Positions 40,314 to 48,509 of a stretch of 64,000 bases of DNA are shown one piece after another. The position numbers and the translations under genes are program-made. Origin of the DNA: Myxococcales bacterium 68-20 (GTDB lineage: Bacteria; Myxococcota_A; Polyangia; Polyangiales; Polyangiaceae); assembly GCA_001899635.1 (NCBI GenBank), contig MKVQ01000043.1, positions 186,001 through 250,000 of the forward strand. The letters run 5' to 3'. A model generated the notes under the pieces. The model ran no database searches, was not told the origin of the DNA, and saw only the letters and a list, made by a program, of their open reading frames with translations. Positions within the stretch are counted from its first letter, which is position 1; each line of letters starts with the position of its first letter.

Positions 40314-41212
40314 GACGCCTTCCTGCTCCGCACCACGACCTCGGCGAGCTTGCCACGGCGGGCGGCGTTCGAGTTCACGCTCCGCGACGCATACACGCGC
40401 TCGATCTCGAAGCCCGCGTAGAGCCTGCGCACCTCGACCGTGTCCGAGTTCGACAGGAGCACGTGAACGCCGCGCTTTGCGAGCCTGCGGAAGACCTCCG
40501 CGAGCTTCTCCTGCTCGGCCGCGCCGAAGCCGCCGGGGATGTATGCGGTGAAATCGGAGGTCGGCGACACGGGGACGTACGGCGGATCGAAGTAGACGAA
40601 GTCACCCTTCTTGGCGAGCTCGAGGACGCCGGAGAAGTCGCCGTGCTCGATCGAGACGTCGCGAAGCGCACGCGAGCACGCGTGGAGGTTGCCGACGTCG
40701 CAGAACAGCGGCTTCGTGAAGCGCCCGAACGGGACGTTGAACTGGCCGGAGCGATTGACGCGATAGAGCCCGTTGTAGCCCGTCTTGTTGAGGAAGATCG
40801 TGCGCGCCGCGCGCTCGGGCGGCGAGAGATCCACCGGGTTCTGCGCGCGAACCTCGTAGTAGTACTCGCTCTCGTAGCGGTGACAGCGAAGGGCGCGGAT
40901 GACCGACTCGACGTCGTCGCGAACCGCGACGTAGCAGTTCACGAGCTCCGCGTTCACGTCGCTCAGGAACGCGGGCATGTCCGGCCGCCGCGTGCGCAGG
41001 TCGAAGAACAGCGCGGCGCCGCCGACGAACGGCTCGAAGTAGCGCTGGAAGGTCTTCGGCAGGAAGGGCTGCATCTGCTCGAGCAGCTGCGTCTTGCCCC
41101 CGACCCACTTCAGGAGCGGGCGCGGAGCCGGCAGCTCCTCGGCGGGCCCCTCTTCCCGCGCGAGGGAGCTCGCAGCGCCCGAGGTCGCGACGGCTTTCGC
41201 GGATCTGCCCAT
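40310..41212 (-). CDS. Dam-family DNA adenine methyltransferase
   Basis: This 300-residue D12-class N6-adenine methyltransferase has an N-terminal Ala/Ser-rich tail of about 30 residues. The AdoMet motif is preceded by Leu-Leu-Lys-Trp-Val-Gly-Gly-Lys and continues with Tyr-Phe-Glu-Pro-Phe-Val-Gly-Gly-Ala. The catalytic Asp-Pro-Pro-Tyr is near residue 190, after Asp-Phe-Val-Tyr-Phe. Asn-Lys-Thr-Gly-Tyr-Asn-Gly in the target-recognition region matches Dam and DpnM-type enzymes that methylate GATC; the specificity here is inferred. No restriction enzyme gene adjoins, so it is an orphan methylase coupled to a folate gene. A GTG at 41224 is an alternative start. Confidence 0.87.
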   Translation of the reverse strand: MGRSAKAVATSGAASSLAREEGPAEELPAPRPLLKWVGGKTQLLEQMQPFLPKTFQRYFEPFVGGAALFFDLRTRRPDMPAFLSDVNAELVNCYVAVRDDVESVIRALRCHRYESEYYYEVRAQNPVDLSPPERAARTIFLNKTGYNGLYRVNRSGQFNVPFGRFTKPLFCDVGNLHACSRALRDVSIEHGDFSGVLELAKKGDFVYFDPPYVPVSPTSDFTAYIPGGFGAAEQEKLAEVFRRLAKRGVHVLLSNSDTVEVRRLYAGFEIERVYASRSVNSNAARRGKLAEVVVRSRKAS

Positions 41213-41423
41213 TCCCAGGACCACGCTAGTGTCGGCAGACGCCGGGAGTCAATGCGCGGAACGCGTGATATCGCCCCGATGAGGGGATGAGGGGGGAGCG
41301 GCCGCGCTACGTCCGCACGACCGTCCGTCCTCTCGTCGAGGGCGGCACGGCTGCGCGCAGCTCGAACGGGACGGCCACCGCGTCCTCGACCTCTGACGCG
41401 ACCGCCCCGACCGACTTCCTCGG

Positions 41424-42575
41424 CTACTTCTTCGGGCAGCTCTGCTCGGCCTCGAGCTTCACGAGCTGATCGACCGTCTCGGGCTTCATGCTGCCCATCG
41501 CCTCGTAGGCTTCCCGGAGCGACTTCTTCCCCTGATCGCACTGCCCGACCATCATCAGGCAGGCCGCACGCACGTTGAGCATTCCGCGAGGGAGCGTGGA
41601 GAGCCTCGGCGAGTTCGGGAACTTCTTGTCGGCCTCGTCGAAGTCGGCGAGGCAGCCCTTGCCGTCCTTCTGCGCGCGCTTCCGGGCGGCGGACTCGCGG
41701 AGCGCGGTCTCCTCCTTGCTGATCGAGCTCTGATCGGTGCGCGTCGCGTTCGTCGCCGCGCCCGGCGTGCTGCCCGCCGCGTTGCCCTCCGGGTTGTCGC
41801 CATCGGTGACCTCGCGGAGCATGAGCCGGATCGGCACCGAACAAGTCCTGCTCTCCTTCGCCGTCTGGATGTCGCCGCACGACCCGAGCACGCCGCCCTT
41901 CTTCTCCGCGGACGAAGAGGAGCTGTGTTGGCCGCCTACGCCCGCGTTCTTCACGCCCACGTCCGCCTCGGCGTGCGTCTTCTTGGCGGAGGCGAGCTCG
42001 AACGCGCCGAGCGCGTAGCCGTAGACGTAGTGCGTGGCGCCGGCGCAGCCCGGGATCCCCGTCAGCTCGCCGCGATAGACGGCAGGGCGCGTCGAGGTGC
42101 GGGTGCCGCTGACGAAGTACTGCATCGAGAACGTCTCGCCACCCTTCACCCGACCGCCGAGGCTCGCGACGCCGAGCGGGAGCTTCGCAACGAGCTCGCC
42201 CTCGTTCGCGATGTCGATCTTCTCGACCGAGCCGCTCGTCCACTCCGGCGGCTCGTAGCGCCCGAAGTAGGTGAGGTCGTTGTCCTTGGAGCAGCGATCG
42301 AGGACCGTGAGGTTGCAGCCCTCGTACTTCACGAAGACCACTCCCGTCTTCTCCGCACGTCCCTGGAACATCGACATGTCCGTCGCGTCCCACTCGATCA
42401 CGAACGGCCGCTCGTGGTTCTTCGGGTTGCACGACTGCCCCGCGAGCGTGCTCCCCATCAGCGAGCTCTGTCCGGACTCCCTCGACGGCTCCATGGCAGG
42501 GACTCCGCCGCCACCACACCCGACGACGAGAGCAGCGACCGTTGCGAGAGACGAGAGCGCGAGCTTTCGGAGCAT
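41424..42575 (-). CDS. Hypothetical secreted lipoprotein
   Basis: This 383-residue protein has a signal peptide ending Leu-Val-Val-Gly-Cys, followed by a Gly stretch. The N-terminal half is beta-rich with several Cys (for example Gln-Ser-Cys-Asn and Leu-Asp-Arg-Cys-Ser). A Ser-rich run (about residues 215-225) leads to a C-terminal helical part (about 290-383) with Lys-Lys-Phe-Pro-Asn-Ser-Pro-Arg and Cys-Asp-Gln-Gly-Lys-Lys-Ser-Leu that resembles TPR-like helices. No family was recognised. It is monocistronic by spacing. TATCAT lies 9 nt before the ATG. Confidence 0.68.
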   Translation of the reverse strand: MLRKLALSSLATVAALVVGCGGGGVPAMEPSRESGQSSLMGSTLAGQSCNPKNHERPFVIEWDATDMSMFQGRAEKTGVVFVKYEGCNLTVLDRCSKDNDLTYFGRYEPPEWTSGSVEKIDIANEGELVAKLPLGVASLGGRVKGGETFSMQYFVSGTRTSTRPAVYRGELTGIPGCAGATHYVYGYALGAFELASAKKTHAEADVGVKNAGVGGQHSSSSSAEKKGGVLGSCGDIQTAKESRTCSVPIRLMLREVTDGDNPEGNAAGSTPGAATNATRTDQSSISKEETALRESAARKRAQKDGKGCLADFDEADKKFPNSPRLSTLPRGMLNVRAACLMMVGQCDQGKKSLREAYEAMGSMKPETVDQLVKLEAEQSCPKK

Positions 42576-42584
42576 GTCTCGCGA

Positions 42585-42590
42585 ATGATA
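42585..42590 (-). promoter_or_regulatory. -10-like hexamer (TATCAT) before a lipoprotein gene
   Basis: On the minus strand TATCAT lies 9 nt before the ATG at 42575, within the short 73-bp gap after the DUF4340 gene. It suggests that the lipoprotein gene has its own start despite following the ABC operon. Confidence 0.42.
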
Positions 42591-42648
42591 CGTCCGCCCC
42601 TGGCCGGATCTCCCGCACAATCTCGACCGTTCGACGAGGCCCGGATGC

Positions 42649-44886
42649 TCAGTGTGCCGGGTGTGCCGGGTGCGCCGAACGTGCCGCGCCCGGTGCGCCG
42701 GGCGGCGCGAGGAAGGGCTCGACGAGGCCCGACCGGACCTCGAACACCGCCTTGACGGCGGGCGTCGAACATCGCCGCCAGCGCCCGGTGGGCGTCGTGA
42801 GCGGCGCTCCGCAGAGCACACGCTTCGGCGGCCCACCCTCCGCGAGCGCGATCTGGATCTCGACGTCGACCGGCCCCACGTCGCTCCCGCCGAGCGAGAC
42901 GACGTGGTCCGCGAAGAGACCACTCGCGGCCTCGCGAAGCACGGCCGGGTCGCGCGCGGGCACGGGCTTGCCCCTCGCGATGACCTTCACGGACTCGCTC
43001 TTCTCGAGCGAGACGCGCAGCGTGGCGTGGCTCACGTAGATGCGCTTCGCGAGCTCGTGGAGCGCGAGCGGCGCGACGAAGACCTCGGGGCGCCCGTCGA
43101 TCGTCCCGTAGATGCCGCCCTCGCCTTCCGCACCGAAGCGCACCGTCGCCGGAGCTTTGCGGTCGGCGAACGCGAGGACGACACGGCACGGGCCGCTCGC
43201 ATCCCCCGGCGTGTCGTGCGGTCCAAGACCGAACGATCCGTCGTCGGCGTCCGCGACCCACGCGAGCACTTTGCCGCGCACGAGCCCGTCGACGAGCTGC
43301 ACGATCGAGCCGTCGGTCTCGTAGCCGGTCGGCTCGACCAGCTTCAGGCCGGAGCCTTCGTCGACGAGCTCCTGCGCCGTCCCGCAGCGGAGCACCACAC
43401 GCTCCACACGCCGCGTCTCGTCGAGGAGCGTGCGCGGGCGCGTGGTCGTCGCGCGCGGCACGAGGCGGCGAGCGATCTCCGGCGCGACGACGAGCCGAGC
43501 ATCGTCGCGCACGCGGCGCAGGACGACGCCTGCCCTCGCCCCGGCGCCGTCGATCGCCGAGCCCCGACGCAGCGCCTCTCCCAGAGACGCAAACGGGCCG
43601 ATCTCGACGACCTCGTCGTGATCGCCGGCGCGCACCCGCGCGCGCGCGATCGGCGTGAAGGGACCACCTTCCGATCCCGGTCGCACCTCGTCCGCCGCCC
43701 CGAGCTCGACCAGCGACAGAAGCTCGCTCACGGCGTCGGCTTCCTCGGTCGTGAGCTCGCGGTCCTCCGGCTCGCGCTGGTGGAAGCCCGTGCCTCGACG
43801 CGCGACCTCGATCACGCGAGGCGCTACCCCCGCATCGCCGGACGTCTTGCCCGCATCGAGAGCGCCACCGACGAGGGACTCGAGCCGGAGCTCCTCGATC
43901 TCGTCGTGCCGGAACGAGAACGGCTTTTTGTCGACGAGCATCAAGGGCTCGATCGCAAGGAGCGCGTCGATCGCGCCCTTCGGCGCGCAGGCCGCCACAC
44001 GCGTCGGCTGCTTCCGCAGAACGACGACGTCGTCGGGATGGCCGGGGCATGCCTCGCCGACGACGAGCTCGCCCGCCGCCTTGCCGGCCTCCTTCGGCGT
44101 CATGAGGATCGTGAGCACCGGGTTCGCGGTGAGACGCTCCGCATCGGCGTCCTTCGGGAACGCCTCCGCCCGCATCTCGGCGAGCGCTCCCCAGACCTTG
44201 TCGAGCGCCGAGCGCGAGGCGCCGATCCCGAGGCCCTGGATCGTGAACGATCGCTCGTCGCGCCGCTGCACGACGAAGCCGCCGCCGGGATGTTTCACCT
44301 CGAAGCTCGCCAGCTCGAGCGAGAGGTACGGGACGACGGTGCGATCGCGATACGTGTCCGAGTGCGCGAGGAGCGCATCGGTCAGCTCCTTCGACGCGAC
44401 GAACGGCGCCCCGTCGCCGACGCGGAGGTAGCCCGAGCCCTCGGGTCGCGGCGACGGTCCGCCGAGCGTGAAGTGGAAGACGAGCGTGCCCATCGTCACC
44501 GAGCCGACGGCGCGCGGCGCCTCGAAGCCGAGCAACACCTTGTCGGCATCGTTCACCTTGCCCGAGGGGTCGGCGACCTTGCGCACGACGGTGGCGAACT
44601 CGAGCGTCGTCATGAGGCGCTCGGCGGCCGCCTGATCGACGCGCTCGGTCCGCGGGGACGTCATGCGCCACGGCTTATCCCCCTTCGCATCCCGCTCGAG
44701 CACGAGCGTCTCGCCTTCGTGCGCGATCTCGAGGCGTGAGACTTCCTCGCGGCGCCAGGCGGTGAACACGTTGTTCTCCCGCCGCGAGCGCTCTCCCTCC
44801 GTCACCTTGTCCCGATCGAGCCAGACCCAGACGCCGACAACCACGGCGACGAGCAGGAGGACGATCGTCGTCGCGTGCTGCTTCAC
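42649..44886 (-). CDS. DUF4340-domain membrane-anchored protein
   Basis: This 745-residue protein has one N-terminal membrane helix (about 7-24) and a long extracytoplasmic part made of DUF4340-like repeats. Each carries hydrophobic-x-Ile/Leu-x-x-x-Gly-x-x-Leu-x-Leu-x-Arg then Trp-x-x/Phe-x-x motifs, visible near residues 45-70, 185-215 and later. DUF4340 proteins commonly accompany GldA/GldF/GldG-type ABC systems and may be periplasmic adaptors. The start is a GTG overlapping the GldG-like stop by 4 nt. The C-terminus ends in an odd Ala/Pro/Gly/His-rich tail with three Ala-His-Pro-like units encoded by short tandem repeats. Confidence 0.78.
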   Translation of the reverse strand: MKQHATTIVLLLVAVVVGVWVWLDRDKVTEGERSRRENNVFTAWRREEVSRLEIAHEGETLVLERDAKGDKPWRMTSPRTERVDQAAAERLMTTLEFATVVRKVADPSGKVNDADKVLLGFEAPRAVGSVTMGTLVFHFTLGGPSPRPEGSGYLRVGDGAPFVASKELTDALLAHSDTYRDRTVVPYLSLELASFEVKHPGGGFVVQRRDERSFTIQGLGIGASRSALDKVWGALAEMRAEAFPKDADAERLTANPVLTILMTPKEAGKAAGELVVGEACPGHPDDVVVLRKQPTRVAACAPKGAIDALLAIEPLMLVDKKPFSFRHDEIEELRLESLVGGALDAGKTSGDAGVAPRVIEVARRGTGFHQREPEDRELTTEEADAVSELLSLVELGAADEVRPGSEGGPFTPIARARVRAGDHDEVVEIGPFASLGEALRRGSAIDGAGARAGVVLRRVRDDARLVVAPEIARRLVPRATTTRPRTLLDETRRVERVVLRCGTAQELVDEGSGLKLVEPTGYETDGSIVQLVDGLVRGKVLAWVADADDGSFGLGPHDTPGDASGPCRVVLAFADRKAPATVRFGAEGEGGIYGTIDGRPEVFVAPLALHELAKRIYVSHATLRVSLEKSESVKVIARGKPVPARDPAVLREAASGLFADHVVSLGGSDVGPVDVEIQIALAEGGPPKRVLCGAPLTTPTGRWRRCSTPAVKAVFEVRSGLVEPFLAPPGAPGAARSAHPAHPAH

Positions 44887-46643
44887 GCGTCCTCGCCCGC
44901 CGATCGCTTCGCCTTGCTGCTGCTCTTCGCGTTTGCCTTCGCCTTCGCGCCCGGCTTGGGCTCGCTCTTCAGCTCCGGTTCCTCGTCGTCGTCCGCGCCG
45001 GCTCGCCGGGAGCGAGCCCGCGTGGGGAGGGGACCCCGGAAAACCGCGCTCTTCCGGGGAGGGGCGGCGCGTGCCGCCCCTGGATGAAAAGCCTGCCCCT
45101 CGGTTCGGCGGCGCCACAGCGCGACCACGATGCCGAGGATGGCGACCGTGCCAGGCATCATGAAGAGGACGTAGCGGCGCACCGCGGCACGGTCGTCGTC
45201 GGTGATGCGGATGCCCGCCGGCACGGCGGTACGGTCGGGGACGTCGAGCACCTGGGGCTTCGAGGCGAGCCACGAGATCGCGCTCTCGACGAAGAGCGCC
45301 GCGCCTCGGAGCGGGAGCGGCTCGCGGAACGTCGGCGACGTGAGCGGGCTCGCGCTGCCGATGACGACCACGCGCGGACCGTGCGCGGCCGACGGCGACG
45401 TCTTCGGGCGCTCCGCTGCCATCGCCACCGGGAGCGGGCCGCCGAGATCGCCTGCCTTCTTCTGCGGCGCGTCCTTCCATTCGGACGCCCCGGAGATGTT
45501 CACGAGGCCGAACGACTTCTGCGACGTGAGGAGGAGGTCGGCCGGGCTCGCGCTCCCCGGCTCGGTCACGCGCCGCATCGATCGCGCGAAGTGGATCACC
45601 GTGCGCGGAACGTCACGCTTGTCGTCGCCCTTCACCAGCGCAGCAGTGAGCGCGTGCGGCCGAGGCTGCACGACGAAGCGGATCCCGCCGGTACCCGGGA
45701 ACGAGAGCTCCGGGTCCTCCTCGATGACGAGGTCCTCGTCGAGGGCGATCCCGAACGGCGCGAGCGCGCGGTCGAGGTTCGGCGGGACGAGGCCCGTCTC
45801 GCTCGCCCCCGTGATCGGGCTCGCCGCGAGGAGCAGGTTGCCTCCGCCGAGGAGGTACGTGCGGAGCCGCTCCGTCTCCTCGGTCGTGAAGCCTCCGCGC
45901 AGACCCGCGATCACGACGACGCTGCAGGCGGCGAACGGCTCGCTCGCGTTCGGAGCGCCCGGATCGACGACGGTGAGCTCGTAGTTGTCCTTCTCGAGGA
46001 CGTCCCGGAGCATCCCCGCGCCTTCGCGGCCCGGGTCGTCCGGGCTCATCTCGCCGTGGCCGGTCGTGAAGCAGAGCTTCGCCTTCTCGGAGCCGAGCAC
46101 GCTGCGGATCGCGCCGGTGAGCGCACGCTCCTCCTTCGGCTTCACCTGCGTGTCGTCGCCGCCGGAGATCTCCACCATGTCCGAGAGGGAGAGAAACCAG
46201 TGCCGGTCCCCGCGCGCCACGACGACGATCGCATCGGTGACGACGTGGCCCTGCTCGGTGCGACCGGTCTCGATCTTGAAGCGCTGCTTGACGTCCTCGA
46301 GGGCGACGACATCGCGATCGGGATCGACGTAGCGGATGTCGAGCTTCGTCGTCTCCGCCTTGTAGGCGACGAGGAGCTGCTTCACGCTCTGCTCGAGCGG
46401 GTCGGCCGGCCCGAGGAGGACCCAGATCTGGATCGGCGAAGGCAGCTCTCGCAGCGTCTGGACCGTCGCCGGCGTGAGCGAGTAGCGCTTGTTCGTGGTC
46501 CAGTCCCAGCGCGTGAACCGCCGCGTCGAGGCGACGTTCAAGAGCACGACGATGATCATCGCGAGCACGATGCCCACGAGCACCGAGGTCTGCGTCGGAT
46601 CGAGCCGCGGGAAGGACAGCTTCCTCTTCTTCTCGCGCGCCAT
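44883..46643 (-). CDS. gldG: GldG-family ABC transporter-associated protein
   Basis: This 586-residue protein has an N-terminal membrane helix (about 20-40, Val-Leu-Val-Gly-Ile-Val-Leu-Ala-Met-Ile) and a large periplasmic ABC_transp_aux domain (Ser-Leu-Thr-x-x-Thr-Val-Gln-Thr-Leu; Thr-Gly-His-Gly-Glu near 205). A second membrane helix lies near 515-535. The cytoplasmic tail is highly charged, rich in Arg/Asp/Glu then Lys/Ala/Ser. GldG works with GldA and GldF in Bacteroidetes gliding, and homologues serve export or motility functions elsewhere. Its ATG shares one base with the permease stop (TGATG). Confidence 0.83.
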   Translation of the reverse strand: MAREKKRKLSFPRLDPTQTSVLVGIVLAMIIVVLLNVASTRRFTRWDWTTNKRYSLTPATVQTLRELPSPIQIWVLLGPADPLEQSVKQLLVAYKAETTKLDIRYVDPDRDVVALEDVKQRFKIETGRTEQGHVVTDAIVVVARGDRHWFLSLSDMVEISGGDDTQVKPKEERALTGAIRSVLGSEKAKLCFTTGHGEMSPDDPGREGAGMLRDVLEKDNYELTVVDPGAPNASEPFAACSVVVIAGLRGGFTTEETERLRTYLLGGGNLLLAASPITGASETGLVPPNLDRALAPFGIALDEDLVIEEDPELSFPGTGGIRFVVQPRPHALTAALVKGDDKRDVPRTVIHFARSMRRVTEPGSASPADLLLTSQKSFGLVNISGASEWKDAPQKKAGDLGGPLPVAMAAERPKTSPSAAHGPRVVVIGSASPLTSPTFREPLPLRGAALFVESAISWLASKPQVLDVPDRTAVPAGIRITDDDRAAVRRYVLFMMPGTVAILGIVVALWRRRTEGQAFHPGAARAAPPRKSAVFRGPLPTRARSRRAGADDDEEPELKSEPKPGAKAKANAKSSSKAKRSAGEDA

Positions 46644-47392
46644 CAGCCCCACCTCCAGGCGTCGACCGCACGCACCGTCACGAAGAACGGCAGGACGATG
46701 AGCGACCCGTAGAAGACGAGCCGCCGAGAGTCGACCACCCCCGACGCGAAGTCGTTCATGTGAGCCCACACCGAAACGTGCGAGCAGATGTCGTGCATCA
46801 CCGTCCCGTCGCGGGTGACGAACTCGCCGACGCCGAGGATGAACAGCGCGAGGATCAACATCGCGGTGAGGACCAGCGCGAGGAACTGACTCTTCGTGAT
46901 CGCGCTCATCAACATGCCGATCGAGAGATAGCCGCCGCCGACGAGGAGCACGCCGAGGTACGCCGAGGCGGCCACGTTCCAGTCGATGTCCCCGGTCTGC
47001 CGCAGGATCACGAGGTAGAGGACGGTGGGCGCCCACATCGCGACGTAGGTCGTGAGCACCGCGGCGTACTTCGCGAGGACGACGCCCAGGCTCGAGACCG
47101 GGGCCGTCATCAGCGACTCGATCGTGCCGCTCCTCCGCTCCTCGGCGAAGAGGCGCATCGTCATCGGCGGGACGAGGAGGAAGAGCACGAGATAGAGCAG
47201 GACGGTGTTGCCGAAGAACGCCTGGAGGGGCGTCTGATCGCTGATCTGCTGCCCGGCGGTCGAGAAGTGATCGACGAGCAGGAAGAAGTGCATCCCCTGG
47301 ACGAGGAGGAACACCGTGATGAGCACCCACGCGAGCGGGGTGACGAAGAACGCGAAGAGCTCGCGCTTGTAGATCGGCCAGAAGCTCCTCAT
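46643..47392 (-). CDS. gldF: ABC-2 type permease (GldF-like)
   Basis: This 249-residue integral membrane protein has six hydrophobic segments. The first is Phe-Val-Thr-Pro-Leu-Ala-Trp-Val-Leu-Ile, preceded by Lys-Arg-Glu-Leu. The conserved Phe-Ala-Glu-Glu-Arg-Arg-Ser-Gly-Thr-Ile-Glu coupling helix lies between TM2 and TM3 and is diagnostic of ABC-2 permeases. A periplasmic loop lies between TM1 and TM2, and the protein ends Arg-Trp-Gly. It should form the channel with the ATPase encoded just upstream, whose stop overlaps this start by 4 nt. Confidence 0.86.
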   Translation of the reverse strand: MRSFWPIYKRELFAFFVTPLAWVLITVFLLVQGMHFFLLVDHFSTAGQQISDQTPLQAFFGNTVLLYLVLFLLVPPMTMRLFAEERRSGTIESLMTAPVSSLGVVLAKYAAVLTTYVAMWAPTVLYLVILRQTGDIDWNVAASAYLGVLLVGGGYLSIGMLMSAITKSQFLALVLTAMLILALFILGVGEFVTRDGTVMHDICSHVSVWAHMNDFASGVVDSRRLVFYGSLIVLPFFVTVRAVDAWRWG

Positions 47393-48399
47393 GACGCGGC
47401 CTCCGCGTCGTCGGGCTCGGCTTCGCCCGACGCATCCTCGGCGCGCGCGCCGGTGAGCTCGCCGAAGAGCTCCTCGAGCGAGCTCTTCACCGGGCTCGCC
47501 TCGCGGACGAACAGGCCTGCGCCGACGAGCGCGCCGATGGCGGCCTCCGTCGCGCGCGCGGCCGCGGCCTCGTCGAGCTTCTTGCTCCACGAGCAGCGCA
47601 CCGCGAAGACGTCCTCTCCGTCCGTGCGCGCGGCGTGATCCCGCGTGGCCTTGGTGATCCCTTCGATCCCTCGGAGAGCAGCCAGAGCGGCGTCGAGATT
47701 CCCGCGCACGACCATGTGGAGCCCGGCGGAGCGGCGCTTCTTCGCGATCTCGTCCATCGAGCCCTCGGCGACGAGCTTGCCGCCTGCGATGACGACGACC
47801 CGGCTGCAGCTCGCCTCGACCTCGCTGAGGATGTGCGTCGAGAGGAGGACCGTATGCTCCTTGCCGAGCTCCTGGATGACCTCGCGGACCTCGCGGATCT
47901 GGTTCGGATCGAGGCCGGCAGTGGGCTCGTCGAGCACGAGCAGCGGCGGGCTGCCCACGAGCGCATCTGCGAGACCGACGCGCTGCCGATAGCCCTTCGA
48001 CAGATGCCCGATCACGACGTTGGCGACGTCGCGCACGTTGGCCTTCCCCATCGCGTCCCAGACCGCACGCTTGCGATCGCCGCGGGGAACTCTCTTGAGC
48101 TCGGCGCGGAACGAGAGGTACTCGACGACGCGCATCTCGGGGTAGAGCGGGACCGCCTCGGGCATGTACCCGAGCTTCTGGCGCGCCTCGAAGCTCTCCT
48201 TCGCGATGTCGTGACCGGCGACCTTCACGGTGCCGCTCGTCGCGCCGAGGAAGCCGGCGATGACACGGAGCGTGGTGCTCTTGCCGGCGCCGTTCGGCCC
48301 GAGGAAGCCGACGACCTCTCCCTTGTCGACCTCGAACGAGAGATCGTCGACCGCGACCTTCCAGCCGTACCGCTTCACGAGGTGCTGAACGGAGATCAT
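47389..48399 (-). CDS. gldA: ABC transporter ATP-binding protein (GldA-like)
   Basis: This 336-residue ATPase has Walker A Gly-Pro-Asn-Gly-Ala-Gly-Lys-Ser-Thr near residue 35, a Q-loop in Gly-Tyr-Met-Pro-Glu, the signature Leu-Ser-Lys-Gly-Tyr-Arg-Gln-Arg, and Walker B Leu-Val-Leu-Asp-Glu-Pro-Thr-Ala-Gly-Leu-Asp. Leu-Ser-Thr-His-Ile-Leu provides the switch His. The signature reads Lys in place of the second Gly, a common variant in GldA/CcmA-like ATPases. A C-terminal regulatory domain of about 110 residues ends in an acidic tail. This is the first gene of a four-gene operon with overlapping junctions. Confidence 0.88.
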   Translation of the reverse strand: MISVQHLVKRYGWKVAVDDLSFEVDKGEVVGFLGPNGAGKSTTLRVIAGFLGATSGTVKVAGHDIAKESFEARQKLGYMPEAVPLYPEMRVVEYLSFRAELKRVPRGDRKRAVWDAMGKANVRDVANVVIGHLSKGYRQRVGLADALVGSPPLLVLDEPTAGLDPNQIREVREVIQELGKEHTVLLSTHILSEVEASCSRVVVIAGGKLVAEGSMDEIAKKRRSAGLHMVVRGNLDAALAALRGIEGITKATRDHAARTDGEDVFAVRCSWSKKLDEAAAARATEAAIGALVGAGLFVREASPVKSSLEELFGELTGARAEDASGEAEPDDAEAAS

Positions 48400-48509
48400 G
48401 TTGGGCGAACGACGCCTGACGTCGTGGTCGACTTCCTACCACGAGGGGCGCTGGGCCGCGTACGTTTGAGGCCGAGGCCGGCTCGTTCGACCGAATGCGC
48501 CCGAGCGCG

